From an uncultured Christensenellaceae bacterium (GTDB taxonomy: Bacteria > Bacillota > Clostridia > Christensenellales > Borkfalkiaceae), in assembly GCA_910587625.1 (NCBI GenBank), contig CAJUMW010000003.1:11459-22560 (forward strand): a DNA stretch of 11,102 bases, written 5' to 3'. The notes below the pieces were generated by a model that saw only the letters and a list, made by a program, of their open reading frames with translations, had not been told where the DNA came from and ran no database searches. A program made the position numbers and the translations under genes. This document shows positions 1 to 5,424 of the stretch, in pieces. How positions within the stretch are numbered: the stretch's first letter is position 1; each line of letters starts with the position of its first letter.

Positions 1-1
1 G

Positions 2-319
2 TTTGCAGAGAGCGACTTTATACTTGCTATTATGGGCGAGGAACTCGGATTTCTTGGTTTGTGTATCTTTTTTGCCGTCTGCGGGTTTATAATTTACAGG
101 GGCATAAAAATAGCAAAAAATTGTAAGGATAAGTTTGGTTTTTTACTTGCCTCGGGCTTTACGCTTGTGTATGGAATACAGGTTGCCATAAACGCGCTTG
201 TCGTAAGCGGAACTATTCCTCCGACGGGATTGCCGCTTCCTCTTATTTCAAGCGGAAATACTTCACTGATAATAACGATGGCGTCAATGGGAGTTCTTTA
301 TAACGTTTCTAAAAATTAA
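2..319 (+). CDS. ftsW: FtsW/SpoVE/RodA (SEDS) peptidoglycan glycosyltransferase, C-terminal part (5' truncated)
   Basis: The reading frame is open from base 2 and gives the last 105 residues of a SEDS-family polymerase, the membrane enzyme that builds septal glycan strands from lipid II. Seen: it opens with FAESDFILAIMGEELGFLG, the family's conserved (H/S)DFIFA-GEELGF loop. About three hydrophobic segments follow. The family signature after the last loop reads GTIPPTGLPLPLISSGNTSL. The TGLPLP form and the neighbours favour FtsW/SpoVE over RodA. An internal ATG at 32 is inside the conserved loop and is not the start. Odd: the normally near-invariant ISYGGSSL motif reads ISSGNTSL, and the cytoplasmic tail is only a few residues long. 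It lies upstream of murA in the same direction, so they are probably co-transcribed. The N-terminal transmembrane segments lie outside the window. Confidence 0.93.
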   Translation, partial: FAESDFILAIMGEELGFLGLCIFFAVCGFIIYRGIKIAKNCKDKFGFLLASGFTLVYGIQVAINALVVSGTIPPTGLPLPLISSGNTSLIITMASMGVLYNVSKN

Positions 320-333
320 AACATACAATGTAT

Positions 334-373
334 TAGGGCAACAGCTATGTCGCGGATTTGCGGTGTTGCCCTA
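334..373 (+). promoter_or_regulatory. Perfect 10-bp hairpin in the ftsW-murA spacer (murA leader)
   Basis: TAGGGCAACA at 334-343 is the exact reverse complement of TGTTGCCCTA at 364-373, with a 20-base loop. It ends 12 bases before the murA Shine-Dalgarno at 386-389. The 3' arm is followed by TATTTACTACT rather than a U-run, so it does not look like a standard intrinsic terminator. It could be an attenuator, an RNA-processing or stability element, or a site controlling murA translation. The structure is seen directly; any function is inference. Confidence 0.5.
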
Positions 374-394
374 TATTTACTACTCGGAGTCAAT

Positions 395-1651
395 ATGGAA
401 AAATACATAATAAATGGAGGAAACAAGCTGTACGGCAGCGTCGATATTCAGGCTGCAAAAAATTCTGTGTTACCGATCCTTGCCGCAACCGTCTTAACTG
501 ACGATAAGGTCGCTATTTTAAAAATACCCGAAATATCCGACGTGAAGAACATGATAAAAATTCTTTCGCGTTTGGGTTGCAGGGCGGTATATGACGGGGA
601 GAGCTTGACTGTTGACAGTTCATGCGCCGATTGCTTTGAGATACCAAGCGAACTAGCGCACGAATTGCGTTCGTCGGTGTTTTTGCTCGGTTCGGTAATA
701 TCGCGATTTCATATGGCAAAAATCGCATATCCCGGAGGCTGTGATATCGGACTCAGACCGGTAGATTTACATCTAACGGGGCTTAAACGGCTGGGTGTGC
801 AGATAACCGAAGAAAACGGATACATAATTTGCAAATGCGAAAATTTGAAGGGCAACGAAATTATGCTCGACTGTCCGAGCGTAGGCGCAACCGAAAACAT
901 AATGCTTGCCGCAGTAAAGGCGGAAGGAATAACCGTAATTAAAAATGCGGCGCGCGAGCCCGAAATAGAGGATTTACAGCGACTTTTGAACTGTATGGGC
1001 GCAAAAGTCAGGGGTGCCGGTAGCAGTTCAATAACAATAGAGGGGGTAAAAAAGCTTCACGGTTGCGAATTTTTGCCTATCGCAGACAGAATAGAGGCGG
1101 GTACATTTCTCGTTGCTGCGGCTATGTGCGGCGGAGAAATCGAGCTAAATAAGGTCTGCGCGGAAAATATAAGTTCACTTTTACATAAATTACGGGAAAA
1201 CGGTTGCAAAATCATAGTAAATAATGATAAAATAGTATTGGAAAATCACAGAAGGCTTACTTCGGTAAAAAGTGTTGAAACACAGCCGTATCCGGGATTC
1301 CCTACCGATTTGCAGGCGCAAATAACCGCGCTTTGCTGTATTTGCAGGGGGAATTCCATAATTACCGAAAATCTGTTTGAAACGCGGTTTAAATACGTCC
1401 CCGAACTGAGAAAAATGGGAGCGGATATAACCGTAATTAACCGAAACGCGTTTGTGCGCGGCGTCGACAGATTTAAAGGAGCTACGGTTTTGGCTCACGA
1501 TTTACGCGGCGGCGCTGCGCTTGTGTGTGCGGCTCTCTCCGCCTACGGAAGAAGCGAAGTTCTGGATATTTCTCATATAGACAGGGGTTACGGCTCTTTT
1601 GAATATAAACTGAGGCAACTCGGGGGAGATATTGTAAGAGTGTCCGTTTGA
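395..1651 (+). CDS. murA: UDP-N-acetylglucosamine 1-carboxyvinyltransferase MurA
   Basis: MurA transfers enolpyruvate from phosphoenolpyruvate to UDP-GlcNAc, the first committed cytoplasmic step of peptidoglycan synthesis and the target of fosfomycin. The 418-residue product has the usual full length. Seen: the substrate-binding Lys-Asn of QAAKN at K22-N23; the flexible loop PGGCDIGLRPVDLH carrying the PEP/fosfomycin-reactive cysteine C116; FPTDLQAQ with the catalytic aspartate at D305; and DLRGGAALV with the conserved Arg at R371. I chose the ATG at 395 because GGAG lies five bases upstream and the protein then begins MEKYIINGG, as family members do. The in-frame ATG at 347 would add 16 atypical residues and lies inside the leader hairpin. 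C116 is retained, so the chlamydia-type Cys-to-Asp fosfomycin resistance change is absent. It sits between ftsW and ftsQ. Firmicutes often carry two murA copies, so a second may exist elsewhere. Confidence 0.97.
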   Translation: MEKYIINGGNKLYGSVDIQAAKNSVLPILAATVLTDDKVAILKIPEISDVKNMIKILSRLGCRAVYDGESLTVDSSCADCFEIPSELAHELRSSVFLLGSVISRFHMAKIAYPGGCDIGLRPVDLHLTGLKRLGVQITEENGYIICKCENLKGNEIMLDCPSVGATENIMLAAVKAEGITVIKNAAREPEIEDLQRLLNCMGAKVRGAGSSSITIEGVKKLHGCEFLPIADRIEAGTFLVAAAMCGGEIELNKVCAENISSLLHKLRENGCKIIVNNDKIVLENHRRLTSVKSVETQPYPGFPTDLQAQITALCCICRGNSIITENLFETRFKYVPELRKMGADITVINRNAFVRGVDRFKGATVLAHDLRGGAALVCAALSAYGRSEVLDISHIDRGYGSFEYKLRQLGGDIVRVSV

Positions 1652-1658
1652 TTTACTT

Positions 1659-2423
1659 ATGAAATTTGTGAGGAAGTTAACAGTTCTTATAATAACCGTC
1701 ATCTTTATCGCGGCTTTTGCGATAGGGATAGGTGTTGTATTTTCTGTAAAAAACGTCAATGTAACGCTTTTGAGCTATGAATACGGAGAGTGTTCGGAGG
1801 AAGCTAATAGGCAAATTGCCGAGGTAAAGCAAAAAATTCTTGATTATTGCCGCGGCAACGTAATAGCTTTTGTTGACGAAGTCGAAGTAATAAATTGTGT
1901 TGACGGCAATGTTTATACGGTTGAGAGCTGTGAAAAAGTTTTGCCTTGTACGATAAACCTTACAATAAAGCAACGAACGGAAGTTTTTGTGCAGTCGCGC
2001 GGGGAATATTATGCTATTTTTGATGAAAACGGAAAGCTTTTGAGAGGTAGCGAAAATATTTTCAATTCTTTTGACAAAGCGCCTAACGTAATAGTAGACG
2101 GTGCTCATTCCGACGAAGATATTAAAATAGTAGCCGACGTTTGCTCTGTTTTTAAAGCGCGTTTCGGTTCGCTGAGATCAGTCATTGACAGTGTTGAGCT
2201 TGTAAAAGCGCAGACAGCTTTGACAGATGATAAATTTATTTTCAATTTCCGTTGCGGAATAAAAATAGAATTGCAGGATTATTCCGTTTATACTGCGGAA
2301 AAAATCGACGAAGCTTTCAGAGAATTTTCTTCGCTGACGGGTGAGCAGAAGCTTAAAGGCACTATTTACTGTTTTGAAGATTTGGACGGAATAGTACGTC
2401 GAACATATAATCCCGAAATATAA
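1659..2423 (+). CDS. ftsQ: Cell division protein FtsQ/DivIB
   Basis: This is a bitopic membrane scaffold of the divisome that works outside the membrane with FtsL/DivIC and FtsB. Seen: a short basic cytoplasmic start (MKFVRK), one transmembrane helix at about residues 7-29, then a POTRA-like region at about 30-105 ending in the family's P-TI-L-I-QR element (LPCTINLTIKQRTEVFV). A beta-rich domain follows, with YYAIFDENGKLLRG at about 117-130 matching the family's Y-LID-G-VL pattern. Its 254 residues are normal for DivIB. Sequence similarity in this family is low, so assignment rests on this architecture and on the position after murA and before the ftsA/ftsZ pair. The ATG lies 7 bases after the murA stop with no clear Shine-Dalgarno, suggesting translation coupled to murA. 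Odd: eight cysteines (45, 64, 80, 91, 97, 162, 199, 238), all in the predicted extracytoplasmic part. Confidence 0.85.
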   Translation: MKFVRKLTVLIITVIFIAAFAIGIGVVFSVKNVNVTLLSYEYGECSEEANRQIAEVKQKILDYCRGNVIAFVDEVEVINCVDGNVYTVESCEKVLPCTINLTIKQRTEVFVQSRGEYYAIFDENGKLLRGSENIFNSFDKAPNVIVDGAHSDEDIKIVADVCSVFKARFGSLRSVIDSVELVKAQTALTDDKFIFNFRCGIKIELQDYSVYTAEKIDEAFREFSSLTGEQKLKGTIYCFEDLDGIVRRTYNPEI

Positions 2424-2431
2424 ACTAATTA

Positions 2432-2459
2432 AAAAAAGCGGTTTGCAAACCGCTTTTTT
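2432..2459 (+). terminator. Intrinsic terminator after ftsQ (symmetric)
   Basis: AAAAAAGCGGTT at 2432-2443 pairs perfectly with AACCGCTTTTTT at 2448-2459 around a TGCA loop. The stem runs straight into a U-tract. It starts 8 bases after the ftsQ stop and ends the ftsW-murA-ftsQ transcript before the ftsA-ftsZ promoter. The 5' A-run would also give a U-tract on the minus strand, but no minus-strand gene needs it here. Confidence 0.92.
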
Positions 2460-2470
2460 GTTTAATTCAG

Positions 2471-2513
2471 TTGACAATAAAATCGGGCTATTATATAATA
2501 GATTATATAATAG
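2471..2513 (+). promoter_or_regulatory. Consensus sigma-A promoter with duplicated -10 region, for the ftsA-like gene and ftsZ
   Basis: A perfect -35 TTGACA at 2471-2476 is followed, after exactly 17 bases, by a perfect -10 TATAAT at 2494-2499. The predicted start is near 2506, giving a leader of about 25 bases. The 12-mer ATTATATAATAG occurs twice in tandem (2490-2501 and 2502-2513), so a second TATAAT lies at 2506-2511. The first copy is part of a perfect 14-bp palindrome, CTATTATATAATAG at 2488-2501. The TTG of the -35 box is also the first in-frame start codon of the downstream frame, which could mislead an automated start call. The match is direct; activity is inferred. Confidence 0.85.
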
Positions 2514-2530
2514 AGAGTGGGGCTTTTTTT

Positions 2531-3652
2531 ATGCGTTCAAATAGCGTCGCAGTGCTCGATATCCGTTCTTCGGAGATATGCGCGCTGGTCGGAGAAAGAG
2601 GCGTAAACAATACGTTCATAATTAAAAGTAAATATGTTTGCGCTTATGATGGCTATGCGGAAGAGGAACTTATTGACGTACGCAATTTTACCGAAGCTGT
2701 TTGTAACGCAGTCAAAAGCACTCTGTCGGCAATGAACGGCATTAAGACTTTTTACGTCGGTGTTCCGGGGGAGTTTTTAAAGCTTAGATGCTTGGATAAA
2801 GTATTGAGTTTTAAATCGGCAAAACGTATCTCATCTGCAGATTGTAGTTTGTTGTTGGATAGTTGCAGACCCGAAAAAAATGAAAAATGGATTACGGTAA
2901 AAAGCACTTGCGCCTATTATGTACTGTCGGACAAGCGTAAGGTAATTGATCCGATAGGTTCGGTAAGCGACAGCTTGCAGGGTAAATGTTGTTTTTTTGA
3001 ATGCAAAACAGCCTTTGCGGATTGTGTTTTAAATGCGTTTAAAAACTTTAAAGAAATAACTTCTGTCAATCTTATTCCGTCAAACTATGCGGAAGGTATG
3101 TATCTTTTCGAACCCGATTGCCGCGACGAGTGCGTCGTTTTGTTCGATATGGGCTATATATCCTCAACGTACAGTGTAGTTTGCGGTAACGGACTTTTAT
3201 ACAGCGAATCTTTTTCTCTGGGTACCGGGCATATTGCGTTATACATTTCTTCTAAGCTTGATGTTCCGTTCGAAGTAGCATCTACATTTTTATCGCAAAT
3301 AAATCTTAACGCAAAAGAAAAACTTACTTCGAATGAGGAATGTGTGTTCGAAGGGCAAACTTACACGTTTTCCACTGCAGAGTTAAGAGATATTATACGC
3401 GAGGGGCTTGACGGCATGTGCGAAACAATAGAAGAGTGTCGACGCAATTTCGTAGGTAGAAATATTGATTCTAAGCCGCTTTTTATAACGGGTGACGAGG
3501 TTAAAACCATAAGGGGAACTGCCGATCATATATCGAGCAGACTTGAAAAAACGGTAGAAATAATCGCGCCGAAAGTTCCGTATTACGATAAACCGCAGTT
3601 TTCTTCGGTTTTGAGCTTGTTAGACGCGGCATTGAGAGATATAAACAAATAA
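2531..3652 (+). CDS. ftsA: FtsA-like protein (actin-fold, degenerate nucleotide-binding motifs)
   Basis: FtsA is the actin-like ATPase that tethers FtsZ filaments to the membrane. The 373-residue product starts VAVLDIRSSEICALVGE, matching the FtsA phosphate-1 region VGLDIGTTKVCA-VGE. It retains a 1C-like region (about 85-170, with VIDPIGSVSDSLQGK) and a SFSLGTGHIALYIS stretch resembling FtsA's PIGG-HIT-DI. Odd: phosphate-1 Gly is R12; phosphate-2, usually DIGGGTTDI, reads DMGYISSTY (206-214); the adenosine motif, usually TGGG, reads ITGDEV (319-324). The protein ends at LLDAALRDINK with no linker or amphipathic helix. There are 17 cysteines. I chose the ATG at 2531 because it yields the family N-terminus; a start at the TTG at 2471 would put the promoter inside the gene. 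A purine-rich GGGG lies 8 bases upstream. It ends 12 bases before ftsZ, which supports the FtsA role. It could instead be a diverged, non-ATP-binding paralogue. Confidence 0.75.
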   Translation: MRSNSVAVLDIRSSEICALVGERGVNNTFIIKSKYVCAYDGYAEEELIDVRNFTEAVCNAVKSTLSAMNGIKTFYVGVPGEFLKLRCLDKVLSFKSAKRISSADCSLLLDSCRPEKNEKWITVKSTCAYYVLSDKRKVIDPIGSVSDSLQGKCCFFECKTAFADCVLNAFKNFKEITSVNLIPSNYAEGMYLFEPDCRDECVVLFDMGYISSTYSVVCGNGLLYSESFSLGTGHIALYISSKLDVPFEVASTFLSQINLNAKEKLTSNEECVFEGQTYTFSTAELRDIIREGLDGMCETIEECRRNFVGRNIDSKPLFITGDEVKTIRGTADHISSRLEKTVEIIAPKVPYYDKPQFSSVLSLLDAALRDINK

Positions 3653-3653
3653 C

Positions 3654-3658
3654 GGAGG
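3654..3658 (+). promoter_or_regulatory. Strong ribosome binding site of ftsZ
   Basis: GGAGG lies six bases before the ftsZ ATG at 3665 and begins right after the ftsA-like stop. It is far stronger than the weak GGGG site before the ftsA-like gene on the same transcript. This fits the general need for several-fold more FtsZ than FtsA, which is an inference. Confidence 0.8.
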
Positions 3659-3664
3659 AATAGT

Positions 3665-4930
3665 ATGTTCAATGATTTACACGGAATAGGTTCAAATAAT
3701 ATTACGGGGCGCGCCAAAATAAAAGTTATAGGCGTGGGAGGTGCCGGCAATAACGCCGTAAACAGAATGCTTGATGCAGGCATAAACAGTGCGGAATACT
3801 ATGTTGTTAATACCGACAGTCAGATATTAATGCTTTCGCCCTGTGAAAATAAAATTCAGATAGGCGGAGCTCTTACTAAGGGACTTGGTGCAGGCGCCGA
3901 TCCTGAGGTTGGCAGAGCTGCGGCAGAAGAAACCAAAGACGCGCTTACAGAAGCAATTAAAGGAACTGACCTGTTATTTATAACTGCCGGAATGGGCGGC
4001 GGCACAGGTACGGGTGCGGCGCCCGTAATTGCAAAAATCGCAAGGGATATGAAAATCCTTACTATTGCCGTTGTTACCGAGCCGTTCAGTTTTGAAGGAA
4101 AAAAACGTATGGAGAATACGGCAAAGGGTTTGGACAACCTTAAAAAGTATGTCGATACTTTGATTGTTATTCCCAACGATAAAATTAAGACGGTAGTTGC
4201 GAAAAATACGCCCATGACAGAGGCGTTCAGAGTCGCAGACGAAATTTTAAAACAGAGTATAAAGGGACTTACCGAACTAATTGTCAACCCAGCGCTCATA
4301 AATCTTGACTTTGCGGACGTAAAAACAATCCTTAAAGATAAGGGAATTGCGCATCTCGGCGTCGGCGTTGCAAAGGGAGATAACAGAATCATCGAGGCGG
4401 TAAGGGTGGCGGTCAACTGTCCTCTGCTTGAAACGACTATCGAAGGCGCGCGCGGAGTTATTTTAAATATTGTCGGCGGTCAGGATTTAACTTTGGACGA
4501 AGTTACCGATGCGGCGGAGCTTGTTAAAAGCGTAGTCGACGCTTCCGCGAATATTATCTTCGGAGCGAGAATAGACCCCAACGTTCAGGACGAGGTTGAA
4601 ATCACAGTAATTGCAACCAGTTTTCCCGGATACGATGAAAGACGCGACGACGGCAGGTTTAACAATAATAGGGGCGGTTCGGGTTACGGGTCGAATAACG
4701 GTATAAAAATGACTGTTAACGAGCCCTACTATAATAAACCTTTGGTGCCTACAATGCCCGATAGAAATTATGCTCAACCGTTTGGCATCACCCCGCCTGC
4801 ACCTGTTCAGCCTCAACCTATTCAGCCGATACGGGCTACCGAGGTTCCTGAAATCGAGAGACCTAACGAGAAAAATGTCCCCAAGTTTGCTCAACTTTTA
4901 AAAAATTTCAATAAGAAACACGATGAATAA
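3665..4930 (+). CDS. ftsZ: Cell division protein FtsZ
   Basis: FtsZ is the tubulin-like GTPase that forms the cytokinetic ring. Seen in order: the N-terminal GTP-binding loop VIGVGGAGNNAVNRM (21-35); LTKGLGAGADPEVG (70-83); the tubulin signature GGGTGTGAAP (111-120); the synergy (T7) loop NLDFAD with N213, D215 and D218, which supply the GTP-hydrolysing residues to the adjacent subunit; and the C-terminal domain ending ITVIATSFPG (313-322). A flexible Asn/Gly- then Pro/Gln-rich linker of about 80 residues follows, then a terminal peptide. All residues needed for polymerisation and GTP hydrolysis appear present. The 421-residue length is slightly long. Odd: the terminal peptide that binds FtsA and other partners, canonically like DIPTFLRNR, reads NVPKFAQLLKNFNKK (404-418), keeping the Pro-x-Phe core but not the LR element. 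It is the second gene after the consensus promoter and ends at a strong terminator. Confidence 0.98.
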   Translation: MFNDLHGIGSNNITGRAKIKVIGVGGAGNNAVNRMLDAGINSAEYYVVNTDSQILMLSPCENKIQIGGALTKGLGAGADPEVGRAAAEETKDALTEAIKGTDLLFITAGMGGGTGTGAAPVIAKIARDMKILTIAVVTEPFSFEGKKRMENTAKGLDNLKKYVDTLIVIPNDKIKTVVAKNTPMTEAFRVADEILKQSIKGLTELIVNPALINLDFADVKTILKDKGIAHLGVGVAKGDNRIIEAVRVAVNCPLLETTIEGARGVILNIVGGQDLTLDEVTDAAELVKSVVDASANIIFGARIDPNVQDEVEITVIATSFPGYDERRDDGRFNNNRGGSGYGSNNGIKMTVNEPYYNKPLVPTMPDRNYAQPFGITPPAPVQPQPIQPIRATEVPEIERPNEKNVPKFAQLLKNFNKKHDE

Positions 4931-4943
4931 TTAAATATTAAAT

Positions 4944-4980
4944 ACACAAAAAAGCACACGAAACGTGTGCTTTTTTGTGT
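4944..4980 (+). terminator. Bidirectional intrinsic terminator between convergent ftsZ and spoVG
   Basis: A perfect 17-bp stem (4944-4960 with 4964-4980) with an AAA loop has a GCACACG/CGTGTGC core flanked by A6 on the left and T6 on the right. It therefore reads as a terminator on both strands. It lies 13 bases after the ftsZ stop and about 36 bases beyond the spoVG stop. It would separate the two convergent transcripts. Confidence 0.93.
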
Positions 4981-5016
4981 TACTTAATCACATTGCTTAA
5001 CAAGGAGAAAGAAGCC

Positions 5017-5280
5017 TCATTTGCTGAGTTCAGCATGATAAGCTGAAAGGATTGCTGTTTTAATCATATCTCGGGTCTCGGTGTTAAGTGGATGTGCAAT
5101 ATCCTTATATTCGCCATCGTTGGTCTTCCTGCTCGGCATCGCAATAAACGGACCGTCGGCAGAATCGATTATTTTAATGTCATGAATGACAAAGCATTCG
5201 TCAAAAGTAATCGAAGCTACCGCTTTGAGTTTATTGGTTTCCTTGCTAACTAATCTGATTCGTACATCTGAGATTTTCAT
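5017..5280 (-). CDS. spoVG: SpoVG family regulator
   Basis: SpoVG is a small nucleic-acid-binding protein that affects septation and sporulation in Bacillus and virulence or envelope genes in other Firmicutes. Seen: MKISDVRIRLV at the start; then ASITFDECFVIHDIKIIDS; then the family hallmark GPFIAMPSRKTNDGEYKDIAHP, which closely parallels Bacillus SpoVG, and a final helix with TRDMIKTAILSAYH. The product is 87 residues, a little shorter than the roughly 97 of Bacillus because the variable C-terminal tail is almost absent. A GGAGG (complement of 5287-5291) sits six bases before the ATG. It is the only minus-strand gene here, convergent with ftsZ and divergent from murC. Presence of SpoVG alone does not show that the organism sporulates, since non-sporulating bacteria also carry it. 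Confidence 0.97.
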   Translation of the reverse strand: MKISDVRIRLVSKETNKLKAVASITFDECFVIHDIKIIDSADGPFIAMPSRKTNDGEYKDIAHPLNTETRDMIKTAILSAYHAELSK

Positions 5281-5311
5281 ATTTGACCTCCAAGATTATA
5301 CTATCATAGTC

Positions 5312-5340
5312 ATTGTACAATAAAAAAATAATAAATTCAA
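5312..5340 (-). promoter_or_regulatory. Probable sigma-A promoter of spoVG
   Basis: On the minus strand, TTGAAT (complement of 5335-5340) and TACAAT (complement of 5312-5317) are separated by exactly 17 bases. The predicted transcription start is near 5305, about 25 bases before the ATG. Three dyads crowd the region: ACTATcATAGT (5300-5310) near the start site, ATTGTACAAT (5312-5321) over the -10, and AATTCAA/TTGAATT (5334-5340/5349-5355) over the -35. I found no sigma-H-like AGGA...GAAT pair of the kind that drives spoVG in Bacillus. Confidence 0.55.
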
Positions 5341-5368
5341 TAGTTTATTTGAATTATTTTATAAAATT

Positions 5369-5399
5369 TTGCAAAATATTTTAAAAATCGTGATAAAAT
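5369..5399 (+). promoter_or_regulatory. Possible murC promoter
   Basis: TTGCAA at 5369-5374 is followed by GATAAA at 5392-5397 (17-base spacing), overlapping TAAAAT at 5394-5399, which has an extended TG at 5391-5392. If either -10 is used, transcription would begin near 5405. That excludes the ATG at 5398 and favours the ATG at 5425 as the murC start. The spacer is very A/T-rich, so chance matches are likely. Confidence 0.4.
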
Positions 5400-5424
5400 G
5401 CTTAATTTTTTAATAATATTTATT

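Noticed and set aside
324..329. TACAAT as a possible -10 for a separate murA promoter
   Set aside because: No acceptable -35 lies 16-18 bases upstream, and the A/T-rich gap makes such hexamers common.
347..394. A 5' extension of murA from the ATG at 347
   Set aside because: It overlaps a perfect inverted repeat, has no ribosome site, and the ATG at 395 has GGAG at good spacing and the family N-terminus.
2471..2530. A 5' extension of the ftsA-like gene from the TTG at 2471 adding 20 residues
   Set aside because: This stretch is a consensus promoter (TTGACA-17-TATAAT) and repeat, the added residues do not match FtsA N-termini, and the ATG at 2531 starts exactly at the conserved region.
3856..4416. 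A 186-codon minus-strand open frame opposite ftsZ
   Set aside because: It is antisense to the most conserved part of ftsZ, has low-complexity composition and no ribosome site or family resemblance; it results from ftsZ codon use.
5001..5046. AAGGAG followed by an ATG on the plus strand (5036) in the ftsZ-spoVG gap
   Set aside because: The frame closes after two more codons (ATA AGC TGA) and lies mostly within spoVG; a chance Shine-Dalgarno match.
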